From positions 62,001-126,000 of the forward strand of contig CANFUT010000004.1 of assembly GCA_947450325.1 (NCBI GenBank): a stretch of DNA of 64,000 nt, written 5' to 3'. Positions within the stretch are counted from its first letter, which is position 1; each line of letters opens with the position of its first letter. The notes under the pieces were generated by a model. That model searched no databases and was not told the origin of the DNA. It saw nothing but the letters and a program-made list of their open reading frames with translations. Shown in pieces: positions 27,082 through 34,743 of the stretch. The stretch is from Flavobacteriia bacterium. GTDB taxonomy: Bacteria; Bacteroidota; Bacteroidia; Flavobacteriales_D; Crocinitomicaceae. Both the position numbers and the translations under genes were made by a program.

Positions 27082-28038
27082 TTACCTAATCAAATGAATA
27101 AACCCGTTTTTAAAACTTTTTTTGTCTTTGAAAATAATTTGATAGAAATAGACCCCATCAGAAAGCAAATTTTTATTAAAATCAGTGCCATCCCAGCCAT
27201 CCTTCATATTGATGGTATTTATCTTTTCACCCCATCTATTAAAGATATTAACTTTGAAATCATTAGAGACATTAACGTTTTTGAAAGCAATTTCATTAAC
27301 ACCGTCTCCATTTGGAGTAAGGCAGTTTTCGTAATTAAAATCTAGTTCAGTTAAGGTGACTAAATCTAGATAATAGTAACAATCTTTTCCTGAAATAATA
27401 TTCAATGTATCAATTTTGGTATTGAGATCAGAGGAAAAGTTTCCAATTATAATATAATTTTCATTGCCTTGCGATTCGAAAAAAAAAGAAATTTTTATCC
27501 AATTGGTTGAATCTAATACTAAAGTATCACTCACTAAAATTGAATTTGCTTGAATTAAACTATTTGTATTAAAATGAACACTATCACCCGAAAATCCGAA
27601 TCCGAATTGACTGGATGCAATTGGACTTGAAGTTGCTAGATTTACATAATAAGCTGCTTCATAGATTTTATTGGCTGCAAGTTGCTTACTTAACTTACAA
27701 GAAATGTATTCTCGGTAGTCAGTTCCTTGACCGTAAGGTACAATTCCAACATATCCATTTCCTTCTTTTGCATATTGATATCCTAATCCATTTAGAGGAA
27801 CACTATTATTAAAAGACAAATCTGAACAAATATTGTATATGTCAGGGGTTGAATTACTTGGGCTAAACCAACCAATGGCTTTATTTAATGATATTGCATC
27901 AAATGGACAATCACTCAAAATTTCAAAACTCCCATTAGGCACTAAATTCTCTTGCGCTTTCAGATTGAAACCGATTAAAAACAAAAAGATATAAAAAACG
28001 AATTTATTCAATTGATAAGAATTGTTTTTAAAAAACAT
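27082..28038 (-). CDS. Secreted protein with type B T9SS (gliding-motility-type CHU_C) sorting domain
   Basis: A 318-residue protein starting at the ATG at 28038 (MFFKNNSYQLNKFVFYIFLF); a TTG seven codons upstream is less likely. The signal peptide ends near KAQENLVPNGSFE. The NLVPNGSFE start followed by a carbohydrate-binding-like jelly roll is common in Bacteroidetes surface proteins. The C-terminal 85 residues are a type B sorting domain: LTPNGDGVNE, FNRWGEKINTINMKDGWDG, LLSDGVYFYQIIF, ending NGFIHLIR. It is therefore exported by the T9SS, whose machinery is not in this window. It forms a two-gene unit with the S74 protein. Confidence 0.87.
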   Translation of the reverse strand: MFFKNNSYQLNKFVFYIFLFLIGFNLKAQENLVPNGSFEILSDCPFDAISLNKAIGWFSPSNSTPDIYNICSDLSFNNSVPLNGLGYQYAKEGNGYVGIVPYGQGTDYREYISCKLSKQLAANKIYEAAYYVNLATSSPIASSQFGFGFSGDSVHFNTNSLIQANSILVSDTLVLDSTNWIKISFFFESQGNENYIIIGNFSSDLNTKIDTLNIISGKDCYYYLDLVTLTELDFNYENCLTPNGDGVNEIAFKNVNVSNDFKVNIFNRWGEKINTINMKDGWDGTDFNKNLLSDGVYFYQIIFKDKKSFKNGFIHLIR

Positions 28039-28216
28039 ACATTTTCCAATACTAAACAACGAAAATTTGGCACATTCAGTTGAAAAGAAAATGTATTTTA
28101 ACTCTGTTTTCTAAATGTCTGAACCAAAAACAGGAAAGGGTCGCCTTCATTCAGGTCTTTTTAAGTTTTAGCAATTTTGTAACATGCTTTTCCAAACAAG
28201 ATTTTTATTTTTGTCC

Positions 28217-28298
28217 TTGATATAGGTCATCGAAAATTTATATCAAAAGGGAGATAATTGAGAAGCAGCATGTTTTTTGGTTGTCTCCTTTCTTTTTT
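28217..28298 (+). ncRNA. Candidate small RNA or terminated leader upstream of terC
   Basis: Two adjacent hairpins are visible. TTGATATA at 28217-28224 pairs exactly with TATATCAA at 28239-28246. AAAGG-AGATAA at 28246-28257 (one bulged G) pairs with TTGTCTCCTTT at 28281-28291. The second is followed by C and six Ts (28293-28298), as in an intrinsic terminator. TATTTTTG at 28206-28213 matches the -7 consensus just upstream, although no good -33 box is at the right distance. It may be an independent RNA or an attenuated leader of terC. Confidence 0.4.
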
Positions 28299-28411
28299 AA
28301 TTAGTAGTTAATAAGTGTTTCGGATACGAAAATAAAAAAGTATTTTTTAAAAAACAATGGTATTTGTACTAAAAAACTAGTAAAATAGTTCTAAAATAAT
28401 TTTTTCACATT

Positions 28412-28443
28412 TTTGGTTTAAATTAGGCAAATTTTATCTTTTG
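28412..28443 (+). promoter_or_regulatory. Predicted promoter of terC
   Basis: TTTG at 28412-28415 and TATCTTTTG at 28435-28443 are separated by 19 bases, the normal spacing of the Bacteroidetes housekeeping promoter (TTTG, then TAnnTTTG). The start codon follows about 80 bases after the -7 box. Confidence 0.6.
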
Positions 28444-28526
28444 CTATTTCCCGCCAAAACCCTTAATTTTACACCCAAATTCAAAAGTTCCAAATTGGAA
28501 TTTCAAAAACGAAAACAAAATTCAAC

Positions 28527-29528
28527 ATGCTCGATCATCCTTTATTAATTGCAGGTTTTTCAATTGTTGTAGTAGTAATGTTGTTGCTCGATTTGGGGAT
28601 TTTCAACAAAAAAGGGCATGTCATTTCCAACAAAGAAGCGGTCGTTTGGTCGTTGGTTTGGATTGGATTGTCGATGGCTTTCAGCGGAGTCATTTATTTC
28701 ACTTTTGGCTATAAAAATGGGGTGAATGTAGGCCTGGAAAAATTCTCGCAATTTCAATCCGCTTATTGGATCGAGAAATCACTTTCAGTAGATAATTTGT
28801 TTGTTTTTATCCTCGTTTTTGGCTTTTTTCAAGTGCCGAAAGAAAACCAACACAAAGTCCTTTTTTGGGGAATTATCGGTGCATTGATTTTGCGCGCGTT
28901 CTTCATTTTTGCAGGCATCGGCTTGATAAAATTGACTTATTTACCTGATTTCAATTTGTTTGGAGTGTTGTTCCACAAAGTAAATGTGGTGTTGACATTA
29001 TTTGGTTTGTTTTTGATTTATGCTGGAATCAAATCTTGGTTTGCGCATGATGATTCCGATGAGGAAAAAGATTTCACGAAAAGTGCTGGCGCAAAATTCA
29101 TTTACCGCTTTTTTAAAGTGAGCAAGAACTACGATGGCGATCGTTTTTTCACCATCGAAAACGGATTGAAAGTTGCCACGCCAATGTTGGTCGTGATTGG
29201 CGTAATTGAGTTCACAGATTTGCTTTTCGCCGTAGATTCCATTCCAGCAATTTTTGCCATCGCACCTGATGATCCATTCATTCTCTACACCTCCAATATT
29301 TTTGCCATTTTGGGATTGCGTTCTTTGTATTTTATTTTGGCGAATTTCATCCACATGTTCAGCAAATTGCAATATGGTTTGGCGATTATTTTGTCATTCA
29401 TCGGATTGAAAATGGTGATTTCGCCTTTCTTCCACATCAGTTCAGCGCATTCGTTGATTGTGGTGGCGGGTGTTTTGCTTTTGTCTGTTGTGGTTTCGCT
29501 GCTTTTTCCAGAGAAAGAAGGGGAGTAG
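28527..29528 (+). CDS. terC: TerC/Alx family membrane protein
   Basis: A 333-residue protein with about nine transmembrane helices. The paired acidic membrane motifs of the family are clear: EKSLSVDNLFVF near residues 83-94 and IEFTDLLFAVDSIPAI near 227-242. TerC/Alx proteins are linked to tellurite resistance and, for Alx/MntP-type systems, manganese efflux; which substrate applies here cannot be told. It stands behind a long leader with a candidate terminated RNA and is 58 bases upstream of engB. Confidence 0.88.
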   Translation: MLDHPLLIAGFSIVVVVMLLLDLGIFNKKGHVISNKEAVVWSLVWIGLSMAFSGVIYFTFGYKNGVNVGLEKFSQFQSAYWIEKSLSVDNLFVFILVFGFFQVPKENQHKVLFWGIIGALILRAFFIFAGIGLIKLTYLPDFNLFGVLFHKVNVVLTLFGLFLIYAGIKSWFAHDDSDEEKDFTKSAGAKFIYRFFKVSKNYDGDRFFTIENGLKVATPMLVVIGVIEFTDLLFAVDSIPAIFAIAPDDPFILYTSNIFAILGLRSLYFILANFIHMFSKLQYGLAIILSFIGLKMVISPFFHISSAHSLIVVAGVLLLSVVVSLLFPEKEGE

Positions 29529-29586
29529 CGACAAGTCTTCTCTTGCAACAACAAAGTTTATCCGTACCTTTGCCAAAAATTTTACC

Positions 29587-30195
29587 ATGAATATCAAATC
29601 CGCAACATTTGTTGTAAGTAACAGTGACCACAAACTTTGTCCTACGGATGGAAAACCAGAATTTGCGTTTATTGGTCGCTCGAATGTTGGAAAATCGTCT
29701 TTGATTAACATGTTGACGAACCAAAAAAAGTTGGCAAAAACGTCTTCTACGCCTGGAAAAACACAATTGATTAATCACTTTGAAATCAACAAAGATTGGT
29801 ATTTGGTCGATTTGCCGGGTTATGGTTTTGCGAAAGCTTCCAAAGTGGCGCGATTGAAATGGGAAAAATTTATTTCTGAATACTTGACGCAGCGCCAGCC
29901 TTTGATGAATATTTTTGTATTGATCGATTCACGCCTTGAACCACAACAAATTGATATAGAATTCATGAATTGGTGCGGTGAAAAAGGATTGCCATTTTCG
30001 ATGGTTTTCACTAAAATCGACAAACTTTCATCTTCCGCTTTGCAAAAGAATTTAGCTGCATACAAAAAAGAAATGCTGAAATTTTGGGATGATTTGCCAC
30101 CAGTTTTTACGACGTCAAGTGAATCTAAATTTGGTCAAGAAAAATTGTTGAATTACATCGATGAGATTTTGAAATCATTGAAAGAAGCGAAGTAA
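29587..30195 (+). CDS. engB: Ribosome biogenesis GTPase EngB (YsxC/YihA)
   Basis: A 202-residue circularly normal TRAFAC GTPase needed for 50S ribosome assembly. The motifs are G1 GRSNVGKSSLIN near residues 36-47, G2 TSSTPGKTQ near 61-69, G3 DLPGYGFAKA near 82-91 and G4 TKID near 145-148. I start at the ATG at 29587 (MNIKSATFVVSNSD); the frame is open upstream into terC but those codons do not fit the family. The N-terminal stretch PEFAFIGRSNVGKSS is diagnostic. Confidence 0.95.
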   Translation: MNIKSATFVVSNSDHKLCPTDGKPEFAFIGRSNVGKSSLINMLTNQKKLAKTSSTPGKTQLINHFEINKDWYLVDLPGYGFAKASKVARLKWEKFISEYLTQRQPLMNIFVLIDSRLEPQQIDIEFMNWCGEKGLPFSMVFTKIDKLSSSALQKNLAAYKKEMLKFWDDLPPVFTTSSESKFGQEKLLNYIDEILKSLKEAK

Positions 30196-30204
30196 TTCAC
30201 AAGA

Positions 30205-31017
30205 TCAAAATTGTTTTTCTAAATATTCGTAAGCGACCTGAATTTCAATAAATTTTTGTTGCGCAGCTTGATAAATATGTTCTTCCGCATTGATGAATTT
30301 ATCAGGATGATGTTCCATCGCTAATTTGCGATATGCTTTCTTGACTTCCTTCAAATCCGCAGTGACTGCAATTCCTAGAATCGCGCAATATTTTGCTTTG
30401 TAATTTGGGCTTGAATAATTGCTCGTGGTCCTATTTTTCCAAGATTCTTGTTCTTGTCGAGCGCGTCGTTCTTGGGTTTCTTTCATTGGTAGAATAATTT
30501 CTTCTACCAGTTTTTTATCTAAAAGAATTTTTTCTCCGAAAGATTCAATCACTTGTAATTCAAGCGGATGAATTTGTTGGTCGATAAACGCAAAATCTGC
30601 TAAAAATTGGATTAGTTTGAATTTGTAATTTTCACTAAATCCATGTCTATTGATATAGCCAGCGACAGAATTGATTTGAATTGGATATTTTCTAGCTTGA
30701 AGCAAGGATGTTTTTACTTCATTGAAATAATTATTATATCTATCTTCAGATTGTTGTAAACTACTATCATTGAGCAAGTATTTGTACAAAAAAACCAATT
30801 TTTTATGCACTTCAACTGGATGCTGACCAACCAAAAGTCCTGCGAGCGAAATGTGAATCAACGCTAAACTATCGGCATTGTGATCTAGATTTGGGGGAAC
30901 AATTCCTTTGCTCCAATATTTCGTAAAATTAGAACCAAATCCTAGAAACTTTGGGAATCCTAAAAATAATGAAGAGAAAATTATGAGCGCAATGACAAGA
31001 CCAGTTAGAATCTCCAT
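30205..31017 (-). CDS. DnaJ domain protein with N-terminal TerB-like region (DjlA-like)
   Basis: A 270-residue protein with one N-terminal membrane helix (residues 5-25), a helical middle region (about 50-185) like the acidic TerB fold, and a C-terminal J domain from about 205. The J domain holds YCAILGIAVTADLKEVKKAY, the HPD tripeptide in MEHHPDKF, and QVAYEYLEKQF. Membrane anchor plus TerB-like plus J domain is the order seen in DjlA-type co-chaperones, which stimulate DnaK at the membrane. It is convergent with engB and near terC, but I would not infer a link with TerC from that alone. Confidence 0.8.
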   Translation of the reverse strand: MEILTGLVIALIIFSSLFLGFPKFLGFGSNFTKYWSKGIVPPNLDHNADSLALIHISLAGLLVGQHPVEVHKKLVFLYKYLLNDSSLQQSEDRYNNYFNEVKTSLLQARKYPIQINSVAGYINRHGFSENYKFKLIQFLADFAFIDQQIHPLELQVIESFGEKILLDKKLVEEIILPMKETQERRARQEQESWKNRTTSNYSSPNYKAKYCAILGIAVTADLKEVKKAYRKLAMEHHPDKFINAEEHIYQAAQQKFIEIQVAYEYLEKQF

Positions 31018-31044
31018 GTTGAATAAAAAAATTAGACCGTAAAA

Positions 31045-31317
31045 TTATCTTTTTCTCGCTTCTTTTTTCAATCTTTTGTTATTTCTTTTGATTCTGTTTT
31101 TTGCTTCTTTGGTTTGCATGCTCCAATAGCGATCATAAGCTGCTTTTTGCGCCTTTTTGTTGATTTTTGCTTGTTCTTTTTTCTGTTTTGCGAGCTGTTC
31201 TTCCGCTTCTTTGACCGATTGTGGATTGTTGCTGCCAGGCGCATCAGTGGATTTACATGAAGAAATACTTCCTGTTAAAAGCAATAATAAAATGAAAATT
31301 ATCGTTTTGATTTGCAT
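31045..31317 (-). CDS. Small highly basic lipoprotein
   Basis: A 90-residue protein with a lipobox at residues 18-21 (ISSC) after a hydrophobic leader. The mature part is almost wholly helical and very rich in Lys and Arg (KKEQAKINKKAQKAAYDRYW, ending RLKKEARKR). It looks like a small basic envelope protein, perhaps binding acidic surface polymer or nucleic acid (speculation). It lies 27 bases upstream of the DnaJ-like gene on the same strand and is divergent from the next lipoprotein gene with only 26 bases between starts. Confidence 0.65.
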   Translation of the reverse strand: MQIKTIIFILLLLLTGSISSCKSTDAPGSNNPQSVKEAEEQLAKQKKEQAKINKKAQKAAYDRYWSMQTKEAKNRIKRNNKRLKKEARKR

Positions 31318-31343
31318 AACTTTGTAAATATCCTTTCAATGAT

Positions 31344-31766
31344 ATGAAGATACGATTTTTTTTATTCGCTGCATTGTTACTGATTTTTTCTTGCAACAAA
31401 AGCAAAAATAATCCAGTGCCAAGCATTCCATTTGATATTAGCATCAATATCGGTTTGCCTAGTTATTCTGATTTACAAGGAGTAGGAAGTTGGGCGTACG
31501 TAAATGGCGGCGCAAAAGGAATTATAGTTTACAGAAAATCTTATGATCAATTTGTGGCGTTCGATAGACAATCACCAGCAGATGGCGGTGCGAATTGTGC
31601 AACACCATTGACGCCAGATTCTACTAATTTTTTGCAGTTAAACGATGTTTGTTCAGGTGCTCGATTCTCTTTATATGACGGTTCGCCTATGTCTGGTTCA
31701 GATTATGGTTTGCGCCAATATCAAGTTGTTTGGGATGGAAATTTAATCCTTAGAATCTACAATTAA
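31344..31766 (+). CDS. Rieske-fold-like lipoprotein lacking iron-sulfur ligands
   Basis: A 140-residue lipoprotein (lipobox IFSC at 14-17). The order of elements resembles a Rieske domain: GAKGIIVYRKSYDQFVAFDR (beta strands), a cysteine-containing loop ending NC near residue 85, and LNDVCSGARFSLYDGSPMSG where the second ligand box would be, then VVWDGNLILRIYN. The Cys-x-His pairs that bind the 2Fe-2S cluster are absent; only two cysteines remain, which could form a disulfide. I infer a Rieske-derived, redox-inactive envelope protein; confidence in this reading is moderate. Its stop codon shares TTAA with the stop of the convergent glycosyltransferase gene. Confidence 0.55.
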   Translation: MKIRFFLFAALLLIFSCNKSKNNPVPSIPFDISINIGLPSYSDLQGVGSWAYVNGGAKGIIVYRKSYDQFVAFDRQSPADGGANCATPLTPDSTNFLQLNDVCSGARFSLYDGSPMSGSDYGLRQYQVVWDGNLILRIYN

Positions 31767-33379
31767 CGGTAATTAGTTTTCCAAACTTCGATGTATTGAT
31801 TGGTGTTTTTTGGATTCAATGTGAATAGAATCTTGTCAATCAAACTTGGGTCACATTGACTAAACTTAACCATTTTAGGATAAATCTTCTTGTATTCCCC
31901 AATTCTTTTAGCCAAATCATCTTCTCCAAAAAAGAAAATGTAATTGTATTGAGAGCTATCTTTGACAATCAAAGGTTCTATAGGCTCTTCGCGCTGTTCA
32001 AAATTACAATACCAACTATTTGCATAAAATTTAGGCATCATCGAAGTACTTGATTTTCCTGACGCTTCTAATAATATATTTTTGTGATCGAGGTGTTCAT
32101 GGCGCAAGGAATACATCGCATCAATCCTTGATTTTTTAGAAGATGCAACAGTAAAAAACAACAATAATGGAATGTTTAAAATCCAAAAAGCGACCCACGA
32201 AATGCGCCATGTTTTGTTCCAAAATTCACTTTTTCTCAAACTTTCAAAACCGATAACGCCTAAAATAATCACCAATGGCAAAACGGTTAATACAAATCTT
32301 TCTTGTCGATTTGGATAAAAAGTGTGGAATAAAATAAAGAAAATGGTTGGTAGATAGATAATCCAAAGTGATTGAATGTTTTTCAGTTTCCCCAAGAATG
32401 CAGCTGTAACGAGTGCTAAAAAGACAAGTAAAATCCACCAAATTTGCAAGTTTGGAAGAAATATGTGTAACAGCAACATTACGCCAGCAGGAGCAATTAC
32501 AAACCACTGATGTTTGGGAGATCTGAAAAATCCAATAGCGATTAAAATCCCGAGTGGAACGAGTAAAACGCCAAAAATCACATAGAAATACATGAAATAA
32601 TTGGTGTTTGCCATGTATTCAGTTCCTTCGTGCATATTGTACACGATGTACCCAGCCAATTCAGCAAATGGATAACCCCAGATGAAGTAATCAACCAATC
32701 CTTGTGTCATGCAAAAAGTGAGTACAACGCCCAAACTGAAAAGGAAGAATTTTTTCCATTCCCATTTAAAAAAGTAGAAAGCGGCAACGCCAATGGCGAA
32801 AATTCCCACCTGAAATCTGAAAGAAATTGCTAGTCCAATGAGTAATCCAGCAAAAAGTAAATCTAATTTGTGATTGTCTTTGATTGTCAACCATACGCCC
32901 CAAATCAAGAAAGGAATACTGGCCATTTCTACCAAATTTCTGACTGAAAGAAATGGTAAAACCCAAAGAATCGCTAAAATCCAACCCGCAGTAACTGCAT
33001 TTTTTCGATTGGAAATTTTTTCTGTGATTTTAATTCCAAAATGAACAACGAGCATCGAAATTAATCCGTGAATCAGTCGATTGAAAATCATCAATGTTTT
33101 AGGATCGGTAATTCCAAAGAACTTGAAAACGACAAAAAACAAATAATTCAAACCTACATAAGTGAAACTATGACCTTCAGGTGTGCCAGCATTTCCGGGT
33201 GACCATGGCAACCAATGATTGTAGTCAAATCCATCAGACCAAGAAGATGCAGCCTCAACAATCAGGAAATGATCGTCGTGCATGCCGTAACCTTCAGAGA
33301 AAATTGCCGCAATCAATCTAAAGATTAATGCTACAAATAGAATGGTTTTATAGGAAGTGAAATCGATTTTTTTTAACAT
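31763..33379 (-). CDS. Multi-pass membrane glycosyltransferase, mannosyltransferase-like (GT-C type)
   Basis: A 538-residue protein starting at the ATG at 33379 (MLKKIDFTSYKTILFVALIF); a TTG eight codons upstream is unlikely. Roughly twelve hydrophobic helices follow. An acidic loop right after the first helix (FSEGYGMHDDHFLIVEAASS, with two Asp near residue 35) is the GT-C signature position, and the ending is a soluble domain of about 120 residues. The layout resembles Alg9/PIG-B-type mannosyltransferases using polyprenyl-phosphate sugars, or a PMT-like enzyme. Donor and acceptor are unknown. Confidence 0.65.
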   Translation of the reverse strand: MLKKIDFTSYKTILFVALIFRLIAAIFSEGYGMHDDHFLIVEAASSWSDGFDYNHWLPWSPGNAGTPEGHSFTYVGLNYLFFVVFKFFGITDPKTLMIFNRLIHGLISMLVVHFGIKITEKISNRKNAVTAGWILAILWVLPFLSVRNLVEMASIPFLIWGVWLTIKDNHKLDLLFAGLLIGLAISFRFQVGIFAIGVAAFYFFKWEWKKFFLFSLGVVLTFCMTQGLVDYFIWGYPFAELAGYIVYNMHEGTEYMANTNYFMYFYVIFGVLLVPLGILIAIGFFRSPKHQWFVIAPAGVMLLLHIFLPNLQIWWILLVFLALVTAAFLGKLKNIQSLWIIYLPTIFFILFHTFYPNRQERFVLTVLPLVIILGVIGFESLRKSEFWNKTWRISWVAFWILNIPLLLFFTVASSKKSRIDAMYSLRHEHLDHKNILLEASGKSSTSMMPKFYANSWYCNFEQREEPIEPLIVKDSSQYNYIFFFGEDDLAKRIGEYKKIYPKMVKFSQCDPSLIDKILFTLNPKNTNQYIEVWKTNYR

Positions 33380-33480
33380 AATCCTTTCATGTTGGAAACT
33401 CAAATGACAAGATTATTCTTGCATTAGCCACAAAATTAGCCAAAAAAAACCGATTTTCTTTTTTCTAAGAAATTTCAGAA

Positions 33481-33798
33481 TTAATACTTTTGAATTTTAA
33501 CTCTTTTTGTTTCACTCCCAATTTTCATTTCGATAAAATAGTATCCAATTGGCATATCAATTAGCGAAATAATTTGTGCATTGTTGATTCCTGTTTGCAC
33601 GATTCTTCCTTGGAAGTCAAAGATTTGATAAGAATCTATCATTTCTCCATTTTTGATAAAGATAATTTCACTTGTTGGATTCGGAAATAATTGAATTTCT
33701 TCAAATACAGAAGTTTCTTCGATTTTTTTCGGGTCAGTTTCTTGCGCACTCAATTGAAAGGCAAAAAACAAAAACGGAAGGAGAGAGAGCGTTTTCAT
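33481..33798 (-). CDS. Short secreted protein consisting mainly of a T9SS type A sorting domain
   Basis: A 105-residue protein: signal peptide (residues 1-19, ending QLSAQ), a short acidic linker, then a type A sorting domain from about residue 35 (IQLFPNPTSEIIFIKNG, YQIFDFQGRIVQTG, MPIGYYFIEMKIGSETKRVK). No cargo domain is left between signal and sorting domain. It may be a remnant of a larger cargo gene or a small surface protein in its own right. The frame is intact and has a normal ATG. Confidence 0.75.
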   Translation of the reverse strand: MKTLSLLPFLFFAFQLSAQETDPKKIEETSVFEEIQLFPNPTSEIIFIKNGEMIDSYQIFDFQGRIVQTGINNAQIISLIDMPIGYYFIEMKIGSETKRVKIQKY

Positions 33799-33910
33799 GT
33801 TTTCTGGTTTTTTTAGTGGAACGCATGTTTGTTTGCAGGTTACAGTTTTTACAGCATTAAATTTTTTGATTCAATAATGTTTGGCTATTTTTAAAAACTC
33901 AAGAGCGATT

Positions 33911-34261
33911 ATGATTCAGAAATTATCAGAAAAAAACAAGGATTTCTTTGACCAAGTGTATGATGTTGTGCGTTTGATTCCGCAAGGTCGCGTAACTTCA
34001 TACGGCGCAATTGCCAATTATCTAGGTACGAAAAGTGGAGCAAGAATGGTTGGCTGGGCGATGAATGCTGCACACGTTTTGCCCGATGTTCCTGCGCACA
34101 GAGTTGTGAATCGCAACGGAATGCTTACTGGAAAAATGCACTTTGCGCATGAAAATGAAATGGAAAGGCTCTTAAAAGTTGAAAATATTGCAATCGAAAA
34201 TGATCAAGTTCTGAATTTTAAACTGTTGTTTTGGGATCCAATAATTGAATTAGAACTATAA
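33911..34261 (+). CDS. Alkyltransferase-like protein (MGMT homologue without catalytic Cys)
   Basis: A 116-residue protein beginning at the ATG at 33911 (MIQKLSEKNKDFFDQVYDVV); a TTG at 33881 is upstream in frame. It contains the DNA-binding helix region of O6-alkylguanine-DNA alkyltransferases (IPQGRVTSYGAIANYLG, RMVGWAMNA). Where the enzyme has PCHR with the acceptor cysteine, this one has PAHRVV, so it cannot transfer alkyl groups. ATL proteins bind O6-alkylguanine and hand the lesion to nucleotide excision repair. It stands alone. Confidence 0.88.
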   Translation: MIQKLSEKNKDFFDQVYDVVRLIPQGRVTSYGAIANYLGTKSGARMVGWAMNAAHVLPDVPAHRVVNRNGMLTGKMHFAHENEMERLLKVENIAIENDQVLNFKLLFWDPIIELEL

Positions 34262-34273
34262 AAAAACAATGGA

Positions 34274-34522
34274 TTAGTTATTCCAAATTTCCTTTAGAAA
34301 CAATTGCTCGTTACCAGAAATCGTTGCATGAAAACGGATTTCTTTTTTGATTTCACTCAGTTGAGTTATCAAATTTGGATTTTTTGTGTTTTGCAAATGA
34401 ATGTGCACTTTTTGGTATTCTCTTTTAAGCTGAAGGGCTTTTTTCATTCTTTCCCCGTATTCTGATTGACATGAAGTTACCAGAATTCCCAATCCTAAAA
34501 TTATAAAACTTATCCTTTTCAT
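34274..34522 (-). CDS. Small hypothetical lipoprotein
   Basis: An 82-residue protein starting at the ATG at 34522 (MKRISFIILGLGILVTSC) with lipobox VTSC at 15-18; an ATG six codons upstream gives a worse signal peptide. The mature part is helical and charged (MKKALQLKREYQKVHIHLQN). It is convergent with the alkyltransferase-like gene. No family recognised. Confidence 0.6.
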   Translation of the reverse strand: MKRISFIILGLGILVTSCQSEYGERMKKALQLKREYQKVHIHLQNTKNPNLITQLSEIKKEIRFHATISGNEQLFLKEIWNN

Positions 34523-34644
34523 AATGTCAAAATTACACATACATTTTATGTTTTTTAGTGATTTTTTAACATTTCTTTCAAAATAGACTTTTTATTGAAC
34601 ATTTCAAGTTTCCCAGTAAACATTCGGTTTTTCGACTAAATAAT

Positions 34645-34658
34645 GTAACAATTGTTAC
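34645..34658. promoter_or_regulatory. Perfect 14-base palindrome upstream of the epimerase gene
   Basis: GTAACAATTGTTAC is identical to its reverse complement and lies 86 bases before the epimerase start. A second, shorter inverted repeat, TGTAAA-TT-TTTACA, lies at about 34685-34698. Perfect even palindromes of this size suit a dimeric helix-turn-helix regulator. The regulator is not evident in the window. Confidence 0.45.
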
Positions 34659-34743
34659 CAAAAAGAATGTTTGAAATAGATAAGTGTAAATTTTTACATT
34701 TTTTCTGATTAATATCAAATTTAACTGCCGTATCTTAGTACCC

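Larger units (their letters stand above)
28039..28526. other. Long divergent intergenic region upstream of terC
   Basis: The 488 bases between two divergent genes contain no convincing coding frame. They hold a two-hairpin element ending in a T-run (28217-28298), a good promoter (28412-28443), an AT-rich stretch with the self-complementary TTTTTTAAAAAA, and TTCCAAATTGGAA near 28488. This is unusually long and structured for this compact window. Confidence 0.6.

Noticed and set aside
28206-28298. yybP-ykoY manganese riboswitch before terC
   Set aside because: The AAAGGGAGATAA segment superficially resembles the consensus, but the rest of the conserved core and the two-stem cross arrangement are not seen.
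29458-29586. N-terminal extension of EngB into terC
   Set aside because: The residues overlap terC in another frame and do not resemble EngB; the ATG at 29587 is the normal start.
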